Notes under the pieces: model-generated
Told to the model about the DNA's origin: nothing
The model's input: only the letters and a program-made list of their open reading frames with translations
The model's database searches: none
NCBI GenBank assembly: GCA_025201845.1
Contig: MU603941.1
Location: forward strand, 144,312-208,311
Origin: Martensiomyces pterosporus
Lineage: Eukaryota > Kickxellomycota > Kickxellomycetes > Kickxellales > Kickxellaceae
Reading direction: 5' to 3'
Length of the DNA stretch: 64,000 nucleotides
Made by a program: the position numbers and the translations under genes
Shown here: positions 39,178 through 50,607 of the stretch, in pieces
How the letters are laid out: each line of letters opens with the position of its first letter
Numbering within the stretch: position 1 is the stretch's first letter

Positions 39178-41426
39178 CAACCTCGGCCTACCACTGCACA
39201 TTTCTTTTTCTACCATCCAAAACGCCGTTCCTCTTTTTTTTCATAGCTATAACTGCTCGTCATCCATTGCCCCCATTTACTTAATCAGCCTCCGAGGCTT
39301 TTCCGTGTCTGGCGCTGATCGCTTTTGGCGTAACACTCACATGAAAACAGTGCGGGTTTGTGTTCCTGTTTGCACGCAATCTGATCCCAACTTTTTCAGC
39401 AGCGCCTGATCCCAGAGCCCAATGTGCGTGTGCTTGTAGCGTGTCCGGGATGTCAGCATGTAGCTTCATACCAGCTCGCCGAACTCCAGGGCGGCGGCTG
39501 GGTTGCTGTCATCGCCATATGGGGCAGCACGCTAAACAGAAGTGCACAGTGCTGGGGCTGTGGAGCGCTGGAGGCGAAGGAAAGCACTCGGTGGCAAACC
39601 AGCGTGAAAAGCACGGCGGAGTCTCTGCAGGACCCACAGGGATCGGCAGGCAGGACGCAAGACGTGGCCAGCGCCAAGAGGGCTATTTGTGTATGCGTGT
39701 AAATGCTGGCTGCAGCAGCAGATGCACTGTTTTCGACAAAAATAGAAACACCAAAATATGGCATAATGTCGGCGCGCATTACATGGCGGCTGCAAATAGC
39801 AGCTCTCTTTGTTGGCACCGTTGCAAGCCAAGAAAAGCGCAGAGGCTGTGCTCCTTGACGGATTCCATTTCTGCATGCGCAGACAGAAGAGAGCTGGCTT
39901 CTACATGGGCGCGGCCTGTTTGTGCGGGGGAGAGAAATTAACAGCAAGCACATGGGCAAGCCCACCTCGGTCTTGGGCTGTGGAATAAGTGGGCAGAAAA
40001 ATAAATGTTCCAGCGGCCCCGTTGCTAGGCGGAATTGCTGCGATCTAGGCTGCAGCAAGCGCTGCTGAGTGCCATCCCAGCTGAATCACCCAGCGCTTTC
40101 AGCAGCAGGCGTTTGATCGCTTGTTGAGTTCTGTGATACCAGCCATTGTCCAAATTTGTCCAGCGGCGGAAGAGCTGAGCGAAGAAGCACGACGATTCAT
40201 GGCTGGCACAAAAAGCCCTTCCGTGCAGCGTTGCGTGTATGCTGTGTGGTGCAAGCAGTCGCAGCAAAATTTGCCCAATGCAGGCTGACTGCAGGCAGCG
40301 GCGGGCTGGCTGGTGTGCGAGGAGAGGGCGAGCGGGTGGGGCGGGGAGTGGAGGCGGAAATCAGAGGAGAAAAACAGAACCCAGCCTGCGCAAGAAAGTC
40401 CGCACTGCGCTGCCGCACGTCGGATGCATCATCTAAACCATTTTCTGGGCTAACAGCAAACAGCCAAGCCTTTAAGGATTCTGCACCTTGCTTCTACTTT
40501 TCCCTGTCCTTTCTACTGCTGTCTTCCCTGCTTTTCCCTCTTTCCTCCTTGCCTCTTCTCTTTTATATTATTCGTGCTTCTGCTAACAAACAAAACACCC
40601 GCAACAAAGCACTCCGCCGTCCGCTGTGAGCCCTCCTTTTCCACAGAGACAGCTGGAAACAGGACACAACTCGCGCGTGCCTGCCTTCACACCTCGGGTA
40701 TCCTCTAGGCGCCAGCAGCTGTCCTGTGCACACGCGTTGACAGCCACTTCATCCACGGCAGCAGCAGCAGCAGCATCAGCATCAGCAGACACACAGGAAC
40801 AAGGACCGGTAGCTGAACTCATCTTTCTGCTGTACACTCGCACTAGCGTCAGTCTTGCGCTCCCGCACCTGTATTTCTTATTCGACATCAGCAGGATATC
40901 AGGTACTGTTCATACCAGCAATTGCATGCTTCTTTGTCTCAGCCGGTAGGCCATTATCTTTTGCAAGCTTGGCCATCAGCTGCGCTTCATTGTGAGTAGG
41001 CGTATGTGCGTGCTTCGTGCTTCGTGCTTAGTGGGTGCGTGTGGGTGCGTGTGGGTGCCACGGGCGGCGGAGGCGGCGGTGGTGGCTATTGTACATCGAC
41101 TTGTTGCTTTCCGCACCACACGCCTATTGTCCACATGCTGCTACAAGCTTACCGGGCACCTCTTTGCGCACTACAGCACAAACCCGCTAATAGCTCCGCC
41201 TATCGCCAAAAAAAAAAAACTGCTTTCCTTGCCTTTTATCACTCAATTCCCTGATGGAACGCGTAAATGGAACTGCCCCTGTCTCTCAGTAGGCGATCGA
41301 GGTATAGACAGGGTGGTTAATTTATATAGACTCATCCACCTTCACCAGACAGACCCTGTAATACCAGCAGCAGCAGCAGCACCATAGTCTCTTCCTCTCT
41401 TGGAACAGCCAAAGCAACTTCCAGCC
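39178..41426. other. 2.25-kb intergenic region upstream of the flippase
   Basis: No gene supported. Contains CAG/CAT runs near 40757-40788 and two to three copies of a GTGGGTGCGT decamer at about 41031-41058. The last 250 bases are the probable flippase leader. Open frames up to 193 codons have no recognisable domain. Confidence 0.45.
41031..41058. repeat. GTGGGTGCGT decamer repeat
   Basis: Two full and one partial copy of a G/T-rich decamer, about 370 nt before the flippase ATG. Superficially telomere-like but internal, and too short to be an interstitial telomere. Confidence 0.6.
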
Positions 41427-44400
41427 ATGAGCGGAGCCGACAGTACTAGCAGCGCCGCCGCTCGAGGCGGACCGCAGTCGCAGTCTTTTTGGAAGCGGCT
41501 ATTCAAGCGCACAAAGACGTTTATGACCGAGGCTACCGACGCCAACGGCGTGCGCAAAGCTGCCGCCAACTTGCCGTCTCGAAAGATTTACCTCAACATT
41601 GACGTCCCACAGGACAAGCTGCCGTCCCATGCTGAGCATTACTGCACAAACGCAATCACTACCTCCCAGTACACCTACGTCAACTTTCTTCCAAAGAACT
41701 TGTCGCGACAGTTCCGCCGTGTGGCCAACATCTATTTCTTGGTTCTCACCGTCTTGCAGCTTATCGGCTACTTCGCGCTGGGCAGCTGGATATTGACTAT
41801 TTTGCCTATCCTCCTTGTCCTGGCAATCACAGCCATCAAGGACGCCTTCGAGGACTGGCGCAGGCACATCTCCGACAACCACTTCAACGAGACTGGCACT
41901 CGCATCGTAAGAAACCTGCGCAACACCAATCTCTTGTGGCAGGACAACCAGGCTGACCTGGCCAGGACCAAGCGTATGCACCACCTTCGCATCCAGTTTG
42001 CGCGTCGCTTGAACAAGAAGACCTGGTACAACCAACTACCCAGCGAGTGGGAGGAGTCGCAGAACCCGGTTGACCCTGCAAAGCCACCAGTGCTTAACGA
42101 GGAGGCCAGGTGGCGGAACGTGCGTGTCGGCGACTTTGTTATTCTCAAAACAGGCGACCCGGCTCCAGCCGACATGCTCATGCTGGCCACGTCTGCCGAA
42201 GACGGCAGCTGCTACGTCGAGACAAAGAACCTCGATGGCGAGACCAACCTGAAGCCACGCTCGGCATTGGCTGAGACCTCGGGCGTGCGCGACGCCGAGG
42301 GGTGCGCAAGAACTCGTGCTGTTGTCGAGGTCGATCCGCCCACATCCAACATGACAAAAATCAACGGCTCTATCCGGATATTCTCTACGCCTGCAGTGCC
42401 GACAGAATACGAGTCCACACCGCCCTTTGACTTTGATCCGCATGGCACAGTCTCTCCCTCCCACTCCAACGCCGGCCCTGCTCCTCATCACCGCCACCAT
42501 CCTTCCGGCAGCATCAGCAACGGAAACAGCAATGGCAGCGGAGGCGAGAACTACGAGCTCAAGCTCTTGGGCCCCAAGCAGACGCTGCCATTCAAGCACT
42601 CGCCCTTGGCCCAGCCAAACACCAAGCATAGCATTGCCTCGTCCAGCTACCCAGGCGATGATGGCATCAGCAGCAGAGATGCACCCGCATTCGATCCGAC
42701 AGCCACAGTAGTAAACAGGGACCCTGCAAAGTAAGTTATATCCCGTAGGTTTCGCACATGCCAGTGCGGGTGGTCTAGACCCCGTCCACCTCCCATGTCT
42801 TGAGCACACACACCTCTTTGGGGCATGCACGAATGCGCGGCTGAAGTGCCGGCATTCCTTTTTTGTATGTGCTCTGTCCTCCAGCTGCCCGCAATGCTGT
42901 GCGGACAATCGGCTCTTGTACGCAAGAGGCCTTGGGGCATGGTTACTATAGCTAGTCTGGGATTTCGAATACTGCAGGCACTGCTCACTCGCAGCCACAC
43001 CCACACTCACACTCGCACCCAAACACACACACACACAGCCATCCTTCCTTTTCTCCTTGGCCTGTTTGATGGACACTGTATCTGTGAAACAGCCCAGCTG
43101 ATGGTATCGCACAGCCGCTTCTGCATGTTCTTGTGCCTTTTACTTTCCTAGTGATCTGGGCAAATCCTTGCCAGACAACGTCAACTACGAGTCGGACCCG
43201 CTGGTTGTGCCGTTTTCGATCAACAATGTACTGCTGCGCGGTATGACTGTTCGTAACACCGACTGGATCGTTTGCCTTGTGCTTTATACTGGCGAGCAAA
43301 CCAAAATTGTTCTCAACTCGGGCCCCACGCCTTACAAGCGGAGTCGTATCGAGCGCATGATGAACACCCAGGTTATGATGAGCTTTGGATTCGTGTTTGC
43401 CACATCCTTCATTGTGGCTCTTGTTGGTGGCCTAAAGTACGCAGAGAAAGAGCACCGCCATAGCCCCTATGTTGACGATACAATGGACAAGGGCACATAT
43501 GGATTTGCGCTGTTCTGGTCGGCGATGATCATGCTGCAGAACGTTATCCCGATCGCCCTCTATGTCAGTATCGAGTTCGTGAAGAGCTGGCACGCGTACT
43601 GGATCTATCAGGACTTGAACATGTACTACGAGCCAACTGACCAGCGCTGCGTGGCTCGGAACTGGAACATCTCCGACGATCTTGGCCAGGTATCTTACAT
43701 CTTCAGTGACAAAACTGGCACGCTGACTCGCAACGTCATGGACTTCCGAATGTGCTCGATCAACGGCACGATTTACGGAAAGCAGCTGCCAGGCGATGAG
43801 CTTGATGTTGTCAAAGGTCGGATGGCCCAGGAGGAGGTTGACCGCAACAACCCGCCAGAGGGTGGCGCCAACCCGTTCTTCCTTGAGCTCCAGGACGACG
43901 ATGTCGATGCCGATGTCGATGGCAACGGCAACGGCAACGGCAACGGCAAAGCAGGCAGCGGATACGGCAGCCAGTTTGGTGTGGATGAAGAAAGACAGAT
44001 GGGCCGTAGCCGCCAAAGCACAAACACAAGCATCATCTCCCACGGCACCAGCCAGTATGACAGCAGCCCTCTTATTTCAACTGCTGACTCGCCAGCCGGC
44101 CAAAGCAGGCTGCAACGCCGCGAGCCCCGGATAAAGCCAGTTGAGGTCAGCGCTACGCGCTCACGAGCCCGCACAATCCAGCCGCTGAGCGAGGCAGAGG
44201 CAGAGGCAAAGCGCAAGCAGATGATCAAGGCTTATGTCGGCGCTATGCGCAATGTGTTTGACCCCAAATATGCTGAGATTGGAGACGAAGAGACTGGCGA
44301 GGGCGGCTCATACACCTTTGTTGACCCGCAGATTTTCTACGACATGCGCCCAGAGACTGCGCCACCAAACAAGGTCGGTGCTATGCTTGGAAACGCCCCC

Positions 44401-47400
44401 CTGAGCCCGCTGGACGGTTCGGATGGTCCAGGCGCCGACCAAGGCTTGGCAATCTCGCCGCACATCGCCCAGCGTGTGGGGTCGCGCCCCTCGATCAGCC
44501 ACGGGTTTGAAGTCGACGCAATTCGCCAAAAGATGATGGTTGACCTCTTTATGACAGAGCTTGCAACTTGCCACTCTGTCGTCGTTGAAAAGAGCTTCCA
44601 AAAGCACATTGTCCACGACGAAGACGGCGATGACCGCTCGACCATCCGCCGGTTTACTCGCATGTTCCACAGTCGCAGCGGCTCGCGCAAGATCACCGAC
44701 ATGGTCCGCCACAGACGCCACCGCAGCAAACACCATGGCCGCACGGATTCTGTGGCCACGGCAACTAGCGCGGGCGAGGGCATTGAGTGGGTCGCATCTG
44801 ACCCTGCGCTGTCCCGTATGGGCCACAATGCAAGCGGCTCCGTTGGCAGCGCTTCTGGGTTTGCACGCCCAGGCGAAGGCTCGGGACTTGATGACCGCTT
44901 CAACGCTGCTTCTGCTCCTGGGTCCCGCTTGAGAATGGGCGACGGCGGCCACCCTTACTACTCGGAGCATACATCCACGAGTCCCTCTTATGAGCAGAGC
45001 GAGATTGCCCCAGCAGTCGACTTTGCACCAGGCAGCGGCCCTCGCGATCTCACTCAGCGCGCCGACGGCAGTGTTGCAGGGTCCAACCACGGCTCGTTTG
45101 CTGCTGACCCCAACCGGAGCAACAGCCAGGGCTCGCAAAGCGCGTCACCCGACGCCGAGAAGCGCGACATGAGCAAGCTTGCATACAGCGCCGAGTCTCC
45201 TGATGAGGGAGCGCTGGTGCGGGCAGCCAAGAACTTTGGGTACACGTTCCTTGGTCGCGTCAAGAACACAATCTACCTGGACATCCGTGGCGAGAAGGTT
45301 CAGTACGAGGTGCTGGACACAATCGAGTTCAACTCGACGCGCAAGCGCATGTCCAACATCCTGCGCCGCCCTGCACCACACAGCGACATTATCTTGTTTA
45401 CGAAGGGCGCAGACAATGTGATGATCGACCGCCTAAGCAAGCTGCCATCCAACAACGAGTCACCGAATCCTTTCGAGTCAAGCGAGGAGCTCAGCTTTGA
45501 GCGCACCATGCGCGAGCGCACATTCAACCAGATCGACGAGTTTGCTAACGCCGGCTTGCGTACGCTTATGCTCGGCTACCGCATTATCTCCGAGGGTGAG
45601 TGGGTGCGCTGGTCATCACGCTACCATGCAGCACAGGCCTCTCTGGACGAGGACCGCGAGGAGCAGATTGCAAAGGTTACTGATGAGATGGAGCGTGACC
45701 TGCGCATTGCTGGAGCAACGGCTATTGAGGATAAGCTGCAGGAGCGTGTGCCAGAGACCATTGCGTCTCTGCGTGCAGCAGGCATCAAGATCTGGGTCTT
45801 GACGGGCGACAAGATGGAGACAGCCATCAACATTGGGTTTGCAGCCAACCTGCTGACAAAGGAGATGGAGCTGTGGACCATCAACAGCTCTTCGGGGATC
45901 GACAAGGTTCTGTCGCGCTTCAAGCTAATTGCTCGTATCATGCGGGAGATGGCTGTCAACGACATCGCACAGTCTGTGGAGAGCGCTGCTCCGCAAGCCG
46001 ACCAAAAGTCGCAGCCAAGCAAGGTTGGCCTTCGAGGCGAGGATGCGCGGGCGCTTGGCAGCGTGTCTTACAAGATTGGGCGCGCCAAAAAGTTCCTCCA
46101 TATTGGCCATAGCCTGCGGCACAGAGACAAGCGGGGCTCTGGCGCACAAGAGCCTAGCAGCGAGGGCGCTACCGAGGGCGACGGTGTGCTGCCAGCATCC
46201 ACTCAAGAGGTGCGGCGTACATCGCCTGGTGAGCAGGGGAGGGCAACGTTCCCGCAGCTGCTTGATGAAGGAGAGCCCCGCGGCGTCAGCTTCCAGGACG
46301 ACGAGGATCTCTCACCAAACCAGGTCCAGGCGTCAATTGACTACTTGCGCCGCCACAGCACGCTTTCCGATGGCGGGCCGAGCCCCGACGAGGCTGGCCA
46401 CGACTCTGCTGCGTACCACCCCTTGAACGCACTTGTGATTGATGGAGCTGCCCTCAGCGTTGTGCTTGGCGACCCGGAGAGCAGGGCCATGCTGCTGGAG
46501 ATTGCACCCTTGTTCAAGTCGGTTGTCTGCTGCCGTGCCAGTCCGCTGCAAAAGGCCGAGGTTGTCAAGCTTGTCAAGGATGGCCTTGACCTTGTCACTC
46601 TGGCAATCGGCGACGGAGCAAACGACGTGAGCATGATCCAGACAGCTGACATTGGCGTGGCAATCTCTGGCGAAGAAGGTCTGCAAGCTGCGATGGCCTC
46701 TGACTACACAGTCGGGCGGTTCCACTTTTTGCAGAATCTCCTTTTGGTGCACGGGCTGTTTGATTATCTGAGAATGAGCGAGATGATCTTGAGCTTCTTC
46801 TACAAAAACGTCATCTGGGCGATGGTTCCGTTCTGGTACAGCATCTACTGCGCCTTTTCGGCCAACGTCTTCTACGACCTGTCGTACATCCAGCTGTACA
46901 ACGTCGTGTTCACCGTGTCGCCTGTAATCATCCTCGGCTGTGTCGACAAGCCCTTCAACTACCAGACAGCGATGACGTATGTCGCAGTGTACATCGACGG
47001 CATCCACAACAGGTACTTCAAGTGGTGGCGCTACTACATGTACGTCATCGACGGAATCTACCAGTCTGTGGTTATCTTCTTCACGTTCTACCTCTTCACG
47101 TACAAGTCGGACATGAACAACGAGAACGGAAAGACGTGGGGCAGGTCCGACCTCTGCACGGGCCCCACAGTTGCAGTGGTGATTGCTGCCAGCCTGTGCG
47201 TTGGGTTCAATGCCTGGCAGTGGAACTGGATGATGGCTGCTGCAATCGCCTTCTCCATCGTGGTGTGCATCGCATACCTCGCCATTGCATCGCTGGTCCG
47301 CTACTACTCGGTCGAAGGCGTCGCTACGTCTGTGATGTCGACAATTGCGTTTTGGTTTGGCACAATCATATCTGTGGTCGTAGCGCTGCTGCCGCGGTAC

Positions 47401-47595
47401 TGCGTCAGATGCTGGCAGAAGATGAACCGGCCAAGGGACCTTGACATTATCCGCGAGATCAAGGTGCTCCACCGTCCTTGGTACGGCCAGGTCTTTGTTG
47501 AGCCAGACACCGAGGTCAAGTTCCCGCCCAAGGACCCTAAGCACCACCGCCCCCACATGCGCAAGCACAAGGCAAAGGCCGAGCAGGGCATGTAG
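41427..47595 (+). CDS. P4-type ATPase (phospholipid flippase), Dnf1/2-like
   Basis: Two exons: 41427-42730 and 43152-47595, with a 421-nt intron (GTAAGT to TTCCTAG). Total 1,915 residues, well above the usual 1,350-1,650 of Dnf/Drs2 proteins. Order: TM1-2 (about 100-145), actuator motif DGETNLK (about 270), TM3-4 with PIAL at 568-571, phosphorylated Asp621 in DKTGTLTRN, nucleotide domain with SPDEGALV near 1117, hinge motif GDGANDVSMIQTADIG near 1588, then TM5-10 (about 1645-1850). The catalytic machinery is intact. Extra length comes from three disordered insertions: after the actuator (about 335-435), between Asp621 and SPDEGAL (about 300 extra residues, including a GNGNGN repeat) and in the P-domain. 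P4-ATPases move lipids to the cytosolic leaflet at the plasma membrane or endosomes. Start is the first ATG; the open frame runs to a TTG before it. Confidence 0.92.
42731..43151 (+). other. 421-nt intron in the flippase gene with CA-rich tract
   Basis: Donor GTAAGT, acceptor CTTTCCTAG. The middle has an imperfect CACACT/CACAC tract (about 42995-43040). Retention would end the frame a few codons after the donor. The intron sits in the disordered insertion after the actuator domain. Confidence 0.8.
43921..43950. repeat. GGCAAC hexanucleotide repeat coding Gly-Asn
   Basis: Four to five copies of GGCAAC in frame, coding alternating Gly-Asn in the disordered nucleotide-domain insertion of the flippase. 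Confidence 0.8.
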
Positions 47596-47900
47596 CCCGG
47601 CCTGTGCTGATCTAGGCGTCTCTCTCTGCCGCCCTCCGGCTTCTCCGCTGTGCTTTGTAGGCTGTAGTTATTTGTGCTGGCCATGTGTGGCAGCTTGCTG
47701 CCAAATGCAAAATCTCTTTTCATTGTTCGCTCAAAAGCCTCTGCGTTTCGTTCCAGCAGACTGACTCATGGTGCAGTGGTGGTGGTGGTGGTGTGTTGGA
47801 TATTATGCTTCTCTGTATTTCTCGCAGTAACAAGGCGGCTTCTTGCGAAGGCATGGCGCCATTCCTGCCATTGCATGGATGTGCTCAGAAGGGAGCTGTG
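47596..47900. other. Convergent intergenic region
   Basis: 3' sides of the flippase (plus) and MTAP (minus). No gene seen. Contains a (GGT)n run at about 47778-47794. Confidence 0.5.
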
Positions 47901-48821
47901 TCAAAAGTAGTTGGGGAAAACGAAGCTCAGCTTGCTCTTTCCCTCGGAGGACTGCTTGTCGGGCGACTGCTGGAAGGCGTACTGCATGCTGCCAGCCTCG
48001 GGGCTGGTCAGTTTGCTGGACGCGTCCTCGTACACGGCGGCCTCAACGTCGGGGAGGGCCGCAAGGAGCAGGGTCTTGGCATTGGCAGCATTGACCTTCA
48101 TGGTCCGCATGACCTCAGCAACAGTGACCGACTCCTCAGACTCGCGCCAGGCGTCGTAGTCGGTGGCCATGCAAACAATGGCGTAGGTGATCTCAGCCTC
48201 GCGTGCAAGCTTGGACTCGGGGATACAAGTCATGTTGATGACGCTGGCGCCCCACGAGCGGTAGAGGTTGGACTCGGCGCGAGTGGAGAAGGCAGGGCCC
48301 TCCATGCATACACCAGTGCCGCTCGGGTGGACGGTGATTTCGGGGACGGACGCGCTGTGCTTCTCGACAAGTGCGCGGAGGCGGGCACTGACGGGCTCGC
48401 CAAACGATGCATGGGCAGTAACGCCGGTTCCAGTGAAGAACGAGTCCGCGCGGACGCCCTTTGTGCGGTCAATGATCTGGTCGATAAGCACAAAGTCGCC
48501 TGGGCGGATCTCCTCGCGCAGCGAGCCAACGGCGCTGAACGCCAGAATGACCTGCACACCGACGGCCTTGAGCGCGGCGATGTTGGCGCGGTAGTTGACC
48601 TCCGAGGGCAGCACGCTGTGCGAAGGGCCGTGGCGAGCGAGGAACGCAATCTTGTGGCCGCGAGGGGTCTCGGCAATGGTGATGGGGCCCGAAGGAAGAC
48701 CCCAGGGGGTCTTGGGAGTCACCTCCTCCTTGACAACAAGACCATCGAGAGAGTAGAGGCCGGTGCCGCCGATCACGCCAATGCGCACATCCCTGAAATA
48801 GGTTTCCGACTGAGAAGACAT
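47901..48821 (-). CDS. S-methyl-5'-thioadenosine phosphorylase
   Basis: 306 residues, single exon. The enzyme splits 5'-methylthioadenosine (from polyamine synthesis) with phosphate into adenine and methylthioribose-1-phosphate, the first step of methionine salvage. The PNP/MTAP fold is complete: phosphate-loop GVIGGTGLYSL, FLARHGPSHSVLPSEVNYRA, the purine/methylthio-binding CMEGPAFSTRAES and NMTCIPESKLAREAEI, and the adenine-selecting Asp in CMATDYDAWRES. These agree with human MTAP rather than guanine/hypoxanthine phosphorylases. The C-terminus is about 20 residues longer than human MTAP (283). ATG at 48821 is the first in frame. Confidence 0.95.
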   Translation of the reverse strand: MSSQSETYFRDVRIGVIGGTGLYSLDGLVVKEEVTPKTPWGLPSGPITIAETPRGHKIAFLARHGPSHSVLPSEVNYRANIAALKAVGVQVILAFSAVGSLREEIRPGDFVLIDQIIDRTKGVRADSFFTGTGVTAHASFGEPVSARLRALVEKHSASVPEITVHPSGTGVCMEGPAFSTRAESNLYRSWGASVINMTCIPESKLAREAEITYAIVCMATDYDAWRESEESVTVAEVMRTMKVNAANAKTLLLAALPDVEAAVYEDASSKLTSPEAGSMQYAFQQSPDKQSSEGKSKLSFVFPNYF

Positions 48822-49218
48822 GGCTGTGCTCGTTTTGCTACCAAAAGTACGTCCAAAAAGTAACGGCGGGGCGCTGTGCTATCCACGCGTATGTAATAGA
48901 GAGGCTGTGAAGGGCAAAAAATTTGCAGAAAGAGAAAGGCGCGGGAAGGAAGAGGGAGAGATATGCTGGGCAGTGAGCCAGCATTGCAAATCTCCAGCCG
49001 GGCGGCTTTGTTCCTCAATGGGCTGAACACTATGCGGAAAACGGGGGGTCTGGCCAATGGGTGCGCTCGCAGATGACACATGACTCGACATAGCGGCAGA
49101 CGAATGGGGCGACGACTCCCAAGCGCTTGCAGCAACAAGAGGGGAAGCAGGGACCATTGCAAATTGCAGCGGCGTCTCCTGCTTGGGGGCGATGGCGACA
49201 TCTGCACCCTGCTGCTGC
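48822..49218. other. Intergenic, MTAP promoter and LPMO 3' side
   Basis: No gene seen. Confidence 0.45.
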
Positions 49219-50607
49219 TCACACGGAGTAGGATATTGTCAAGCTGGCGGGGATGGCAGCGGTGTTGTCCGCAGAGACAACAACCTGCAGCACTGGCCTG
49301 TTGCTTATCGTCACCGTGCTGAATCTTGACACAAGGCTTGGACTGGCCATTGCAGAGGCGGTGGCATTTGCGGCCGTGGCGATGCCAGCACCTGCAGTGC
49401 CGTGCGGCTGGCCCAGTGAGCCTGCTGGCGCGAGTGACGGCAGCCCCAAGTCTAGGGGCGACAGCGGCAGTGGAGTGCCGGTGAAAAGGTCTACGCTCAG
49501 CGACTTGGATCCTGAGCTCGAGGGCCACAAGTCAAGGCTGTCCTCGCTAGGCATGTGCTGCGTTGACAGAGGGAATGTGTCGTAAAAGTTCGCATCTGCG
49601 CCAAGCGGCTTTTTGAAGCTGCCGAGGTACTCGCTTATTTCGCCGTCGTCGCTCAGCACGGTGAGTCCGTTGCCTGTCTTTTCAAGCCCCCTGACGTCGT
49701 CTCCTTGGTTATATGCAAAGCCTTCGTCGAGATTGCCACCGTCGCCATCGTCATCGTCGGTGATGGTTTTTGTCACAAGCACAAAGCTGGTTATCTCATC
49801 TGGAATGCTGCTGCTAGACTCGCCACTGCCATCCGCGCCGTCCTGTTTATCTGTAGCAGAGTCGGATCCGCCATCGCCATCGCCATTGCCATCGCCGCCA
49901 TTGCCAGCCCTGTTCTGCCTGGCGCTCTTCTCTTCTGCTTTGACCAGGTCCATTGGCTTGCCGACAGAAACAAACGCACGCTGCTTAAGGAGCGGCGTGA
50001 GCTGGTCTTCCTCGCGTCCAGTTCTCTCAGCGACGGTCTGCTTGCCAGGCAGGTTGACTACCAGCAGCTCATGGGCAGTCAAGGGCTCCTGGTGTCCATA
50101 GTTTTCAATCCTGATGTCGGCGCAGTTCATATAGTATTCGCGCGAGCCCAGGCCATTGATCCATGTCCAGGCAAAAATAGCCCTTGTGGCTGCTGGAATA
50201 GCGTCGGGGACTGGTACGTCATACCCACCACTGACGGTGTCCAAGAAGCAGCTGGACAATTTGTCCCAGATAACTGCAAACGTCGTGCCGTTATCATAAG
50301 AGACGGCAAACTGACAGTCCCCACCCAGGTGCGTGGCTACGCCGTCGAATTGGACGTGGAAGGGATGTCCGGCGACAAGCGTACCCTGAACAGGGCCCGC
50401 TTTGAAGTTGCGGCACGGATACCCGACGATTGGCCCTAGCGGCGACTTCATATTGTAGTCAACGTCGTCGTTATCGACGTAGTATTTGCTGAACTGTGAG
50501 TGGCGCGGTGGTGGCTCTTTCATCTCAACGTGTGCGCTGGCCTGCCTGCGTACGTGCAGCAGCAGAAGCACGCTGTACAAGACCAGAGAGGATATCCGAG
50601 AGCGCAT
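49219..50607 (-). CDS. Secreted AA11-like copper-dependent polysaccharide monooxygenase (LPMO)
   Basis: 462 residues. The signal peptide ends at ASA (residue 25), which would make His26 the N-terminal residue of the mature protein, as the histidine brace requires. The second brace histidine is probably His93 in GVATHLGGDC, and the axial tyrosine Tyr159 in GSREYYMNCADI. FAWTWINGLGSREYYMNC is close to the AA11 (chitin-active) signature FAWTWxNxxGNREMYMNC, and four Cys (65, 98, 120, 162) can form two disulfides. The catalytic part ends near residue 185. The remaining 275 residues are an acidic Gly/Asp/Ser-rich region and a hydrophobic strand-like C-terminus with no clear CBM. It probably oxidises chitin, complementing the GH18 chitinase. 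Substrate is inferred. Confidence 0.75.
   Translation of the reverse strand: MRSRISSLVLYSVLLLLHVRRQASAHVEMKEPPPRHSQFSKYYVDNDDVDYNMKSPLGPIVGYPCRNFKAGPVQGTLVAGHPFHVQFDGVATHLGGDCQFAVSYDNGTTFAVIWDKLSSCFLDTVSGGYDVPVPDAIPAATRAIFAWTWINGLGSREYYMNCADIRIENYGHQEPLTAHELLVVNLPGKQTVAERTGREEDQLTPLLKQRAFVSVGKPMDLVKAEEKSARQNRAGNGGDGNGDGDGGSDSATDKQDGADGSGESSSSIPDEITSFVLVTKTITDDDDGDGGNLDEGFAYNQGDDVRGLEKTGNGLTVLSDDGEISEYLGSFKKPLGADANFYDTFPLSTQHMPSEDSLDLWPSSSGSKSLSVDLFTGTPLPLSPLDLGLPSLAPAGSLGQPHGTAGAGIATAANATASAMASPSLVSRFSTVTISNRPVLQVVVSADNTAAIPASLTISYSV
49867..49906. repeat. GCCATC hexanucleotide repeat coding Gly-Asp/Asn
   Basis: Imperfect GCCATC/GCCATT units on the plus strand, coding an NGDGDG-type repeat in the LPMO tail. 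Confidence 0.75.

Noticed and set aside
39360..39941. 193-codon plus-strand frame in the gap before the flippase
   Set aside because: Cys- and Arg-scattered low-complexity translation without any domain, typical of random open frame in GC-rich DNA.
41031..41058. G/T-rich decamers that look telomere-like
   Set aside because: Only two to three copies of a decamer that is not a TTAGGG-type unit, inside a gene-dense region; simple-sequence repeat is enough.
46333..47568. 411-codon open frame antisense to the flippase
   Set aside because: Lies over the conserved C-terminal part of the P4-ATPase. Composition is that of a reversed GC-rich frame.
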